DNA of 64,000 bases from Bactrocera neohumeralis (GCF_024586455.1 NW_026089623.1:10450204-10514203), one strand, 5' to 3'; shown: positions 43,470 to 53,946, counted from the first letter of the stretch. Notes: generated by a model not told the origin, from the letters alone. Translations and numbers: made by a program.

Positions 43470-44540
43470 ATGGCTGAGGATGCTTTAAATGGGCCTGAGA
43501 GTGATGAATGGCGCGACGGATTGGAATGTGAAGTAATTAATATTATTAAAAATGACACATGGGATATTGTTCCGGTCGATCACAACAAAAATATAGTGGG
43601 ATGCTGTTTTGACAAATAAGTATGGGTCAGACGGTAAGATCGAGCGACGCAAAGCGCGCCTTGTAGCCAAAGGGTACGGTCAAAAATATGGTATAAATTA
43701 TACTGGCACTTATGCTCCAGTAGCACGTTTAGAATCGATTCGGTTATTACTCGCATTGTCGGCTCATTTTAATCTCACTATCTGGCAGTTTGATGTTGTA
43801 AGCGCATATCTGAATGGAACGTTGAACGAAAAAGTGCTCATGAAGGTATCAGACATGCTATATGATATTTTGCAACGAATAACAATGAAATTTGATAAAA
43901 ATTGCGACGTTGGCATTAAAGCATCAAAAATGATAAAAGAACTAAACGAAGGAGGTAATGCGTGTCGACTTGAGAAAGTTCTGTATGGCCTTAAGCAAGC
44001 TGGTAGGCAGTGGTATGCCAAACTTAAATCGAAGTTGATAAGTATGGGATTAAACCCCACTGAAAATGAATCGTGTTTATTTTATGGTTATTTTGAGAAT
44101 AACTTAGTTTTACTCCTTGTATATGTAGATGTAGATCTACTTATTGCGTCACGTGAAGTGAATATTATTCACAACTTGAAGCAACAACTTTTGAAATATT
44201 TTGACATTAAGGCCCTTGGTAGAGCAAATTATTGTCTTGGACTAGAGATTAACCAAATGGATGGTAAGATTACTTTAAAACAAAGTGGCTACATAAAAGC
44301 ATTATTAAGGAGATTTGGAATGAGTGAGTGCAACCAGGTTGCTACATCTTCAGAGTTAAAGATAAATTTAGTTGAAAATAATTCAATTGATAAACTCTGT
44401 CCATATCGTGAATTAATTGAAACTCTAATGTATATGTCCATCGCATCAAGGCCAGACATAGCGAACGCCGTGTCAAGACTAGCGCAGTTTGTCACGAATC
44501 CATTGAAATGTCATTGGAATGCTGCCAAACGTATTTAAAG
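43470..44540 (+). pseudogene. Copia reverse transcriptase with altered YVDD box
   Basis: Covers the tail of the 291-residue frame and the 309-residue frame 43609-44538, separated by a shift at 43610. Motifs are W.IVPVD, RRKARLVAKGYGQKYGI, TYAPVARLESIR, WQFDVVSAYLNGTL (first Asp), CRLEKVLYGLKQAGRQWY and LLVYVDVDLLIAS. The last should read YVDDLL; a 3-base in-frame insertion puts Val between the two Asp. An unusual Asp/Lys-rich stretch lies between SDMLYD and EGGNACRLEK. Stop at 44536 within AAKRI*RYLAGT. Confidence 0.85.
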
Positions 44541-45061
44541 GTATCTTGCCGGTACTGCCAATAGAAGCTTGCTGTATCAAAAATCCGACTTACAGCTAGT
44601 TGGGTACTCTGATGCTGATTGGGGAGGCTGCACAACTGAGCCATTCCTACACGGGATACGTTTTCTTGCTCAGCGGTGCTGCGATTAGCTGGAAGTCACA
44701 AAAACAACGCACAGTCGCTCTTTCGTCCACAGAAGCTGAATATGTGAGCTTGGCGGAATCAGCAAAAGAAGCAGTGTATTTGCGTAGTCTCCTAAATGAG
44801 ATTGGTTTACAAAAACTCGCTGATGTAATAATTTATGTGGACAACAGAGGTGCGCAGTGTTTGGCTAATGATCCCGTTTTTCATGCGCGTACCAAGCATT
44901 TTGATATCAAACATCATTTTGTGACAGAGTGCATTAGCGCAGGGTTATTTTCATTGAGGCACGTATCTTCTCAAGAGATGACTGCGGATGTGATGACGAA
45001 ACCATTGACGCGAGCAAGCCACGACAGATGTCTTAACGGACTTGATTTGTCCACCGAATGA
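44537..45061 (+). pseudogene. Copia RNase H
   Basis: Reads VGYSDADWGGCT (Asp) and, after a shift, SYTGYVFLLSGAAISWKSQKQ, ALSSTEAEYVSLAESAKEAVYLR (Glu), IIYVDNRGAQCLAND (Asp), and HARTKHFDIKHHFV...ISAGLFSLRHVSSQEMTADVMTKPL to the stop at 45061. This is the conserved copia C-terminus and is nearly complete. Confidence 0.87.
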
Positions 45062-45069
45062 CCTGCATA

Positions 45070-45080
45070 TTGAAGGGGCG
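45070..45080 (+). other. Copia polypurine tract
   Basis: TTGAAGGGGCG directly precedes the 3' LTR start TGTTGAAG. Confidence 0.75.
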
Positions 45081-45311
45081 TGTTGAAGATAGTCGTTTAC
45101 CTAACACTATGCATGTCATTACATTATTTACGTCATTACATTCTTTACATACTGTCATTCTCACATTTATATGTATAAGTATTAGTTATTACTTTGTTCT
45201 TTAATTCTTCTTGTAATATAACATTTTCTTCTGGATTAAAACCTCGTGGAGTGAACATCAACTTTTAGTTTGCCTCTAAATATATACTTAATTATCTCTG
45301 CAATCCTATCA
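45081..45311 (+). repeat. Copia 3' LTR
   Basis: 231 bases, TGTTGAAGATAG to CAATCCTATCA, uninterrupted; the reference for reconstructing the split 5' LTR boundaries. Confidence 0.93.
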
Positions 45312-45316
45312 TAAAT

Positions 45317-45874
45317 AATAAAATATTTGCAACTTACCTGACGCTCTTCAAATCATTTACGACGTAAAATTTTTCATCGAATGTCGATTCAATGGCGGCA
45401 ATTTTTAACGGATTCATTTTCAATTTGTGCATCTCATTCTTACACGTTTAGAAATTTCGTATGAAATACATCAATAATCTTACAACAGAGCTTTCCATAT
45501 CAAGACAAAAAGTTACATATGAATTAGTATACTCAATGTTTTCAAGTGTTGTGCATATTTGACAATACTTTATAGCGGTACTTTTTGCGGTGTAGAAATT
45601 TTTTATTTAGTAATAAGTTAATGACATGGTATTTATCAATAATATTAAAATTAATAACAAAACACATTCAGCTATAGACAAAATCATTTGAAAGTTAGTG
45701 AGCTTTACAAAATGAGCCCGAAATGTAAGAGACTAAAATGCGATGAAAAAATTATATATTTTTTTTCTTAATTTAATTTCATTTACACTATAATTGAAAT
45801 TAATGTTTTATTTAATTTTTTTTAATGAAGCACGAAAAGCTAGCTTGGATAATTGGCTTTAGATAATATACTTT
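45317..45874. other. No gene seen
   Basis: AT-rich sequence with no assignable feature. Confidence 0.5.
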
Positions 45875-46375
45875 AGTTTACTTCTGCTTACTAAAAACTT
45901 AATAAAAAACAAAATTGAAGGAAATCCCGAACGTACCAAAAAGACCTAACAAAAATTTTAGAAAGTATAGTGGTAAGCTTTGCGTAGCTATGAGTGTATA
46001 AGCTTTTTACCAAAAAAATTATGTAATATAATAAATTCCGTACATAAATGTTGCCAAAAAAGTTATTATGACAAAGAAAATCCGTTTATAATGTATATAC
46101 GTTTATATAACCTCCTTTATTTATAGTTTACTTCTGCTTACTAAAAACTTAATAAAAAACAAAATTGAAGAAAATCCCGAACGTACCCAAAAAACCTAAC
46201 AAAAATTTTAGAATGTATAGTGGTAAGCTTTGCGTAGCTATGAGTGTATAAGCTTTTTACCAAAAAAATTATGTAATATAATAAATTCCGTACATAAATG
46301 TTGCCAAAAAAGTTATTATGACAAAGAAAATCCGTTTGTAATGTATATACGTTTATATTAGCTCCTTTATTTATA
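45875..46375. repeat. 250-base direct tandem duplication
   Basis: AGTTTACTTCTGCTTACTAA begins at 45875 and again at 46125. The two units are nearly identical through TCCTTTATTTATAG. The interior has no coding frame. Confidence 0.9.
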
Positions 46376-46771
46376 GATTTTCTTATCCTAAAACATTAAA
46401 TACGAGTACTGCAGTATCTAATCAATATATCCGAAATGCACATTTACCACAGTGATAATTGAAATGGGTATTTGTAAGTACATATTTGTGTTTAAGACTG
46501 TATTTGTATTAGCTAGCGATAATGCACATAAATATTTGTAATATTTACAGAATATACAGATTTACAAAAAAATCTTATTAACAGTTGTAACCTTTAGGGA
46601 CTGTTCAGAAATCTGAACATAAATGTTAATATTTAAAATCTAATCTAAAACAATTACCACACATTTGTAGAAATGATTATTAGAAGGAAAATTTAATTTT
46701 TATTGTATATTTAAATGGTAATATTTAGTAGCTAATCCTAAATAATTACTGAAAATTTGGTAAAATGGAAA
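46376..46771. other. No gene seen
   Basis: AT-rich spacer before the second copy of the interspersed repeat. Confidence 0.5.
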
Positions 46772-47860
46772 GGAAAACAAGTAAGGAAGGGCTAAGTTCG
46801 GGTGTCACCGAACATTTTATACTCTCGCATGATAAAGTGATAATCGAGATTTCATTATCCGTCATTTACATATTTTTCAAATACCGTATTTTTGTAAAGT
46901 TTTATTCCGCTATCATCATTGGTTCCTAATGTATATATATATTATACAGAGAAGGCATCAGATGGAATTCAAAATAGCGTTATATTGGAAGAAGGCGTGG
47001 TTGTGAACCGATTTCACCTATATTTCGTACGTGTCATCAGGGTGTTAAGAAAATATTATACACCGAATTTCATTGAAATCGGTCTAGTAGTTCCTGAGAT
47101 ATGGTTTTTGGTCCATAAGTGGGCGAGGCCACGCCCATTTTCAATTTTTAAAAAAAGCCTGAATGCAGCTTCCTGCTGCAATTTCTTCCGTAAAATTTAG
47201 TGCTTCTGACGTTTTTTGTTAGTCGGTTAACGCACTTTTAGTGATTTTCAACATAACCTTTGTATGGGAGGTGGGCGTGGTTATTATCCGATTTCTTCCA
47301 TTTTTGAACTGTATATGGTAATGCCTGAAGAAAAAGACTCTATAGAGTTTGGTTGACATAGCTATAGTAGTTTCCGAGATATGTACAAAAAACTTAGTAG
47401 GGGGCGGGGCGACGCCCACTTTTCCAAAAAAATTGCGTCCAAATATGCCCCTCCCTAATGCGATCCTTTGTGCCAAATTTCGCTTTAATATCTTTGTCTA
47501 TGGCTTAGTTATGACACTTTATAGGTTTTCGGTTTCCGCCATTTTGTGGGCGTGGCAGTGGGCCGATTTTGCCCATCTTCGAACTTAACCTTCTTATGGA
47601 GCCAAGGAATACGTGTACCAAGTTTCATCATGATATCTCAATTTTTACTCAAGTTACAGCTTGCACGGACGGACGGACAGACGGACGGACAGACGGACGG
47701 ACGGACAGACAGACATCCGGATTTCGACTCTACTCGTCACCCTGATCACTTTGGTATATATAACCCTATATCTGACTCTTTTAGTTTTAGGACTTACAAA
47801 CAACCGTTATGTGAACAAAACTATAATACTCTCCTTAGCAACATTGTTGCGAGAGTATAA
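46772..47860 (+). repeat. Interspersed repeat family (GAGAGTATAAA-ended), copy 2
   Basis: Same start (AACAAGTAAGGAAGGGCTAA) and end (TTGCGAGAGTATAAA) as copy 1, with the same inner inverted TTTTATACTCTCGCA at 46815. It has about 115 extra bases near 46875-46995 and a longer GGAC/AGAC array (47665-47715). Non-coding. Confidence 0.82.
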
Positions 47861-48760
47861 ATATAACTGTTATGTATAAAAATGGAAAATGACTGATAAG
47901 ATAGGCAGTCATAACCAAATAATAACAAAACAAATAACCCATAGCATAGGAAGAGCGAGTAAGCTAATCACACCGACGTGTAGTGAGAGAGGAGAAATTG
48001 TTACTTTTTTCCAGAGGCTAACTTTTACCGTCTTGTAGGGTTATTTTTAAAAGGTGAATTGAGCTATTACCCTACAAGCCGGAGGTAATAGATTGCACAA
48101 ACACATTCAAACATTTCAGCTGTTCATCAACAGTGTTACATTTTGTGCAATTTTCTATTGAACGGGAGAAAGCGTAAGTAAGAAAGAGAAAAAGAGCTTA
48201 TCGAAATATTAATTCATTAAAAGAGAAAAGGCGATACAAAATTTTTCAAGAAGAAGAAATAATAACAGAAGATGGGAAATGCGCGATAGTTTGGTTAGTT
48301 TTGGCATTTCGACGAGTAAGCTCTTATTTGATTAATATTTTAATTACGAAAAATTATTTCTAATATACCTATATGTTGTTATTTATACTCCTCTTTATAT
48401 ATTAAAACACAAGCTTTGTTTCTAGTTTAGTTATTTCAATTTTGTATTTTATGTTTTATATGCACCGCAGCACCAGCACCACAACTTAACTTACTCAGTA
48501 CAGAAAAGGAAAAGGGAAGAAAACAAAACAGTGTTACCGTGGTATACATTTCATGAATTACTTAAATATTTCAATAAGTGTTGGTCAATGTTGTTTTTGT
48601 AGAACGGAATAGGGGTATTCCAACACTATATATAGGAATCAAAGCGATATTTTTAACTAAAACTTTATTTTTTGCAGATTAACAAGCCGAGAATGATTGG
48701 AGTAAGTTTACAAAAACGACTAGACATTGCTGGCCGTGATATCACATGATATCTGTTTAA
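47861..48760. other. No gene; short hairpin at 48029-48080
   Basis: GTCTTGTAGGGTTAT and ATTACCCTACAAGCC form a stem of about 15 bases around a 20-base loop; the first arm recurs inverted at about 15266. Otherwise nothing is seen. Confidence 0.5.
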
Positions 48761-49470
48761 GGTAGTAGTCTGGTAACTTATGCTTATAATCATGACTTTT
48801 TTGGAGGGCGGTTTTCTATAGGAAAATAAAAATGAATTCTCTTGAATATTTATAGTGTTTTTATTTACATATTGAAAATATAAAAAAAGAAAATTTGACA
48901 AAATTTAATACTTTACTACTATTATTATTGTAACTCGAAGTTGGAACCTCAACAAAAAGGAACGTGGGTGGCCCGGGTAATTTTGGATTTTGATGTTATC
49001 TGAAATCAAATATTCTTAATTATTCTTAATAGACATGTCATTCTGGTCGGAACTACAGAAGTTAAATTTCAAGTGTAAATAACAAAATGGCGTACTTTGA
49101 AAAAAAGTCCTTTTATTTTAGCAAAGAAAAGGTTGTAAAATAAAAAGTTAGGGGTGAAAAAATCCTCGTTAGTACCAACGAGAACTGTAAGTGTGTAGAA
49201 TAGCCTGTTAAGACTTGAAAGCAATCGTTTCTGTAGAAAAAAAGTTAGGACCCGGGCCGACCAGAAAAACAATGTTTTGAGAAAAACGCGTTTAAAGTTC
49301 AACAACTCCGAGAGAGAGGACTCCGAGGCGCTCTAGGAAACTCGTTATAACTCCCGAAATATTTTGATTTTCTGTCTGAAATTTTCACAGTATATTCTCA
49401 AGACATTGTACTTTCAAATTAAGCAAAAAAAAGATCGATTTTTTTAACCCAAGTTACCAGACCTTAAGGT
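48761..49470. mobile_element. Candidate non-autonomous element with inverted GTCTGGTAACTT ends
   Basis: AAGGTAGTAGTCTGGTAACTT near 48760 and AAGTTACCAGACCTTAAGG near 49449 are inverted, with a small indel. The interior (A/T homopolymers, GGGCCGACCAG) lacks coding signal. No target duplication was found. Confidence 0.4.
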
Positions 49471-49739
49471 TAGTGGCACTTAAAACAGAAACAGTGCGTA
49501 GCATTGGAAACACTTGAGCTTGTCACAAATACCTTTCAAGTAGCGAATTTTACAAATATAAACTTTTTTTCGTTACCCGATGTATATGTGACAAATGTTT
49601 TGAGGCGCTATTCCAATAGCATTTAATAAACTTTGAAGGACAAGGCATCGCTGGGTGAGCGTTTAACACCATACAGATGATATATGACTGGAGTAAAAGC
49701 ATCTTATGAAATAAATCTCCTGCTTTACACTAGAGGTAT
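49471..49739. other. No gene seen
   Basis: Spacer before the env remnant of element 2. An LTR for that element was expected here but was not found. Confidence 0.5.
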
Positions 49740-50143
49740 GACATTTTTTTTGATTAGATGCTCCATTCCTTGTTCTCTCAGTATCTGCTCATATCATTTT
49801 TGTGTTTTCTTTTGCAGTCTTAATTTATTACATTTTAATATAGCGTAATATAATTTAAATGATGCTATATATATGGTTATTCCAAGGATACAAAGTATTA
49901 TAATAGTTATAAATGTAGTTCTTACAGGATGTTCTTCAAATGGTATTAGGAAAGTGTGTAATTTTTGTATATTGCTACATTTATATTCTGACCTAGTTTC
50001 TAAAATTTTTAATATTTTTATAATTTCTACTGTAAGTAACTTTACAAATTCGTCAATTTCTTCTTTTTGATTATGGTATACATCAGAATCTATTTATCAT
50101 TAGCTTTAACAAATTGTACGAGGTTTTTTCCTTCGTAAGTTTT
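49740..50143 (-). pseudogene. Errantivirus env C-terminal remnant, element 2 (part 2)
   Basis: Aligns by eye with 1990-2390 of element 1, sharing words such as GGTGTTCTTCA/GGATGTTCTTCA and TCTTCTTTTTGATTATG (plus strand). This is the membrane-proximal end of env in decayed frames. It is cut at 50143 by the Mutator-like element. Confidence 0.65.
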
Positions 50144-50152
50144 ATTATTTAT

Positions 50153-50345
50153 GGGTTGGGGTCAAAATTCTGCTTTTTTGGAAATTCTGCATTCATAATT
50201 CCGGAAGTCGGAACACCGGGAATCAAAGTTATGGAAGTCAATATTCTGGAATTCAAAATTCTGGATAACGAAATTCTAAATTGCAAAATTCTGAATGGCA
50301 AAATTCTGTAATTAGTGATTAAAAATGCGTGTTGATTACAAAAAA
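50153..50345 (+). repeat. MULE left terminal region with AAATTCTG sub-repeats
   Basis: The words AAATTCTG/ATTCTGGA recur every 12-25 bases, and a second version sits at 50763-50940. The right terminal region 51690-51886 has the complementary CAGAATTTT words. Confidence 0.75.
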
Positions 50346-50406
50346 GTGCGCACTTTTTTGTTATCAACACGCATTTTTAATCATTAATTACAGAATTTTG
50401 CCATTC
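50293..50406. repeat. Near-perfect 114-base palindrome in the MULE
   Basis: Centred on GTGC|GCAC at 50349/50350. The arms of about 57 bases run out to GGCAAAATTCTGTAATT on the left and its complement on the right, with only one or two mismatches. No spacer is present, so the DNA or its transcript could form a long hairpin. Confidence 0.85.
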
Positions 50407-50639
50407 TGTAATCATATGTTTTATTGCCTAGTAAGTAGTTTTTTACAATTGCATGATTGTATTTGTTATTGTTATTTCTTTGTTTGTTGTTCTTCATTTA
50501 CTTTTTTGTACCACCATAATGATTTACATAGTTTACTATGTACCTACATATACATACATATATGTACTGACTAAGCAATGTGTTACTGCAATTTCATTAA
50601 TAAAAACGTGCTAAATACTTTTGTGAAATGATGGAAAAT

Positions 50640-50762
50640 ATAACTGTGGTGAAGTCCAATAAAGCAAAAGACATGTTAAACGTCGACGGCTACTTCTTCT
50701 ATGTATTTGGAACGAAAAAATAAGAAAACATTTAACTGGACTTGTTCTGAACGAATTAAAAA
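50640..50762 (+). pseudogene. FLYWCH-like zinc finger, first partial copy
   Basis: Reads NITVVKSNKAKDMLNVDGYFFYVF and, after a stop/shift, KTFNWTCSERIKN, then runs into the duplicated terminal region at 50763, losing the second Cys and the His. See the fuller copy at 51337-51530. Confidence 0.6.
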
Positions 50763-51062
50763 CGGGTTGGGGTCAAAATTCTGCTTTTTTGGAAACTCTG
50801 CATTCATAATTCCGGAAGTCGGAACACCGGGAATCAAAGTTATGGAAGTCAATATTCTGGAATTCAAAATTCTGGATAACGAAATTCTAAATTGCAAAAT
50901 TCTGAATTGCAAAATTCTGAATGGCAAAATTCTGTAATTAATGATTAAAAATGCGTGTTGATAACAAAAAAGTGCGTGTTGATAACAAAAAAGTGCGCAC
51001 TTTTTTTGTTATCAACACGCATTTTTAATCATTAATTACAGAATTTTGCCATTCTGTAATCA
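50763..51062 (+). repeat. Second MULE terminal region plus palindrome
   Basis: GGGTTGGGGTCAAAATTCTG restarts here. The palindrome recurs at about 50932-51055 with one arm lengthened by a tandem GTGCGTGTTGATAACAAAAA insertion, so it is slightly asymmetric. The block 50763-51450 repeats 50153-50760. Confidence 0.85.
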
Positions 51063-51336
51063 TATGTTTTATTGCCTAGTAAGTAGTTTTTTACAATTGC
51101 ATGATTGTATTTGTTATTGTTATTCCTTTGTTTGTTGTTGTTCATTTACTTTTTTGTACTATCATGATTGTATTTGTTATTGTTATTGCTTTGTTTGTTG
51201 TTCTTCATTTACTTTTTTGTACTACCATAATGATTTAGTTTACTATGTACCTACATATACATACATATATGTACTGACTAAGCAATGTGTTACTGCAATT
51301 TCATTAATAAAAACGTGCTAAATATTTTTGTGAAAT

Positions 51337-51530
51337 GGTGGAAAATATAACTGTGGTGAAGTCTAATAAAGGAAAAGACATGTTAAACGTCGACGGCTAC
51401 TTCTTCTATGTATTTGGAACGAAAAAATAAGAAAACATTTAACTGGACTTGTTCTGAACGAATTAAAAACAAATGTACCGTGCGTATTGTCACACAATTC
51501 GATGGCTGTGAACATGTTATACGAAAAAAA
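51337..51530 (+). pseudogene. FLYWCH-like zinc-finger remnant (MULE-associated)
   Basis: In frame from ATGGTGGAAA the sequence reads ITVVKSNKGKDMLNVDGYFFYVFGTKK and then TAA. One base further it continues KTFNWTCSERIKNKCTVRIVTQFDGCEHVI. Aromatic-F-Y, W-x-C, C and H fall at the spacing of a FLYWCH finger (F..Y....W.C.......C.........H). FLYWCH fingers bind DNA and are common at the N-terminus of MULE proteins in insects. The A-run before the stop suggests a one-base change. No transposase core follows; 51540-51690 is AT-rich. Confidence 0.6.
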
Positions 51531-51895
51531 AGAAATTAATCTATTTGGTCTTTATTTGTTAATAATGTTGTTTTTTGTCTTTCCGATAAACAAGTTTGAA
51601 TTTTGGAATCATTTTGGAGGTTATGTTTTGTTTATGTTATATTATTATGTCTGTATAAGCAAATTTATATAAGATACACGATTTGGCTCAAATTTTGGGG
51701 AAAAAATTTCCAGAATTATTTCTGGAAAACGAAAATTCCGGAATTATGAAAAACCAGAATTTTGAAATGCAGCCAAAAAAAGCGAAGGAATTGCGGATCT
51801 CCGATTTCCAGAATTTTGTCGACCCAGAATTTTGATTCCGGAATTTTGACTTCAGAATTTTAATTTTAGAATTTTGACCGTTTCCCATTATTTAT

Positions 51896-52817
51896 TACAT
51901 GGGTTCCTTCTATAATTACATATGTTACCTTCACTTATTTGTTAAATTGGTTCATTATTTTCTTCTTTTGTTTTACAGTAAGCTTCTTCATTTTGTAGTA
52001 TGGGTATTGTAGAATTATCTGGGTTTGCTTGTTCACATACTATACATATATTTGTTCATATTATTGATACATTTATTTATTGGTACAAATTGATTTTCAC
52101 AACTAGCTATTAATGGGTCTAATATTCATGTACCATGATTATATTTGACTGGTGTTACATTAAACGTTTTACATTTTTTTAATAATGACAGGGTATTTAT
52201 ATATTATTACAAATGTGCCGCAAATTCCGCCAATAAATAAATCTGAATACTCCAAAAAATCTATGACTAGAATATCTGTTTGTTCACTGTTTATTATTTT
52301 TTGAACTTCCTCGATATTTATTGCTGCCGAGTAAAAGTTTTTATTTTTTGCAAAATTAATAGCGGTTGTTAGATCTAGTAATTCACGATGTACTTCTTGT
52401 AGTATCATTTTTTCTTTTAATAATTTTTCGAAATGTGAAGTGATTACATTTTGTTTGTTGTTATATATCACTATATCGTTAATCTTTTGTTTTATCTTAA
52501 CCATATCGTCATGATCGGGCACATCTGTTATAAAGCTAAATATGGATCCTAGAAAATCGAATACTCGTTTAGTACTACGCGCTAAGAGTTGATCCTAGAA
52601 GACTTCAATCTTATTAATTAATGCTATGTCATCTAAGAATCCTGTCTCTGCGACTATATGATCGTGCATGGATTCTGCTATAGTTTCGTAGTGTTATACG
52701 AGTAATATCATTGATAAGTTTACCATATGGAATAGATAATTTTCTTCCTTGTATGTGTATGAAGGATCTGTTTGTGTTAGGACGAATTTCTTTCCTTCTA
52801 ATTAGTCAGTGTTATAG
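51896..52817 (-). pseudogene. Errantivirus env remnant, element 2 (part 1)
   Basis: The clean frame 52522-52169 (117 residues) has PDHDDMVKIKQKINDIV, NNKQNVI..HFEKLL, LLDLTTAINFAKN and a hydrophobic C-terminal segment (GGICGTFVIIYKYPVII). It is homologous to 2728-2540 of element 1. The N-terminal side continues in broken frames to about 52817. The env reading is by family pattern and is not functional. Confidence 0.72.
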
Positions 52818-53346
52818 CAGAATTAGCGAACACCGCAAAACCGCAGCCCGAATCTGTTGATACGACCTATCTTATGTGAGCGCAATGTAAATGATCAATC
52901 AACATCGCTTCTACCGCCCGCTTTACCACAGGATACCGTAGAATTTCCCACGATTTGGATTTTTCCCGCAGAAAGCGCTGATTGCTCTCTCACAACGCAG
53001 GACTGCCAGTCTCGATATACTGTAGTACTTATAAAAATTGTCTTCAATATGTTTGAAATTTTCTTAAACTAACTCAAAATCAGAGTCGAATGCTATTATT
53101 TATAAATATATAAACTATTTTTAATAGTTTGTTTTCAGTTTTGATATTTTATATTATGAAAAATTTTAATTGAAAACTTAGATGTGTACAAAACTATATA
53201 TGCGTATTGAGCAATGCAAACATTGTTCAAATGAAAACAGAAAAAGGTAGCTGATTTCTACGTGCTCAACTTTTGACACATTTTGCTCGCTACGGGCGGC
53301 GGCTGAGAAAGGGAGGAGCGGAATTCGCTGATTCAGCTATTCCCCC
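52818..53346. mobile_element. Candidate small TIR element inside element 2
   Basis: GCAGAATTAGCGAACACCGC near 52816 and GCGGAATTCGCTGATTCAGC ending near 53338 are imperfect inverted ends, each next to TA. The env/integrase similarity to element 1 breaks at the same points. The 71-codon frame 52857-53072 has no support. Confidence 0.45.
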
Positions 53347-53946
53347 TTGTACTTGAAGGTACAGTTGCATCAATGTTATTACTTTGAACATTTCTAATGC
53401 TATCTTTATGGTCGACCCTCCCCTTGGTTGTTATGACTGTGTCCTCGGTTTTCTTTTACTACGTGTTTGACGTATCTTTTACTGAATTTGTCTATAATTT
53501 GTCCTGGCATAAAATCTCGATTCGTCCTGTTTCTATTGTGGTATTCTAGCATATAACTTTGTTTATTTTTTATTCTTTCCGCGATTTCTGGATACTTTTC
53601 ACGGTTAAAAAATATATTTATAGTTTTTTCTTCACAGACTGTATGAATCGTCTTATTGCATTCTTTGACTGCCTGAGATATTTCTTCCTCTGGCGAACTC
53701 TCCTTGTCTACTGCTATACATAGTACAAGCTATCTCTAATAGTGTAGAGTGCAACCGTTCGATATGCGCGTTTGTTGTCGAATGATAGACTGCTGCTCGA
53801 GTATATCGTATTTGTAGTTTGTTTAACAGAGCTATCGTGTCTCTTCCAACGAATACATTTTCGTTATCTGACATGAGTTTGTTACAGTGTGGGAATATTT
53901 GTGTGATGACTTCATCTAAGATTTCATAGAAATGTCCTTTTGTGTC
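53347..53946 (-). pseudogene. Errantivirus integrase remnant, element 2
   Basis: 53874-53653 reads MSDNENVFVG (second Asp context), LLNKLQIRYTRAAVYHSTTNAHIERLHSTLLEIA with HSTTNAHIER carrying the catalytic Glu. The C-terminal fold follows in other frames to about 53347. At 53946 the frame is cut by RTE copy F. The first half of integrase, equivalent to about 3640-4180 of element 1, is missing. Confidence 0.75.

Larger units (their letters stand above)
35259..45316 (+). mobile_element. Copia-type LTR retrotransposon with TAAAT duplication, split by BEL
   Basis: The target duplication TAAAT lies at 35259-35263 and 45312-45316. The 5' LTR is in two parts (35264-35453 and 40909-40942) because a BEL/Pao element sits inside it. 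The primer site, gag, protease, integrase, reverse transcriptase, RNase H, purine tract and intact 3' LTR (45081-45311) follow. Removing the BEL insert leaves about 4.6 kb, typical for copia-group elements. The order integrase before reverse transcriptase confirms Ty1/copia. Several stops and frameshifts make it non-autonomous. Confidence 0.92.
50144..51895 (+). mobile_element. Mutator-like element (MULE) with 9-base duplication
   Basis: The element proper is 50153-51886 (1734 bases). ATTATTTAT flanks it at 50144-50152 and 51887-51895. Its ends are inverted and built of repeated AAAATTCTG-type words: GGG..GGGGTCAAAATTCTG on the left, CAGAATTT...ATTTTGACCG..CCC on the right. A 9-base duplication with long repetitive terminal regions is the Mutator hallmark. 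The interior encodes a FLYWCH-like zinc finger, often found at the start of insect MULE transposases, but no MULE catalytic domain. The left terminal region is duplicated internally at 50763. Confidence 0.78.

Noticed and set aside
47665..47715. GGAC array considered as a telomeric or centromeric satellite
   Set aside because: Only about 50 bases long and internal to the interspersed repeat in both copies.
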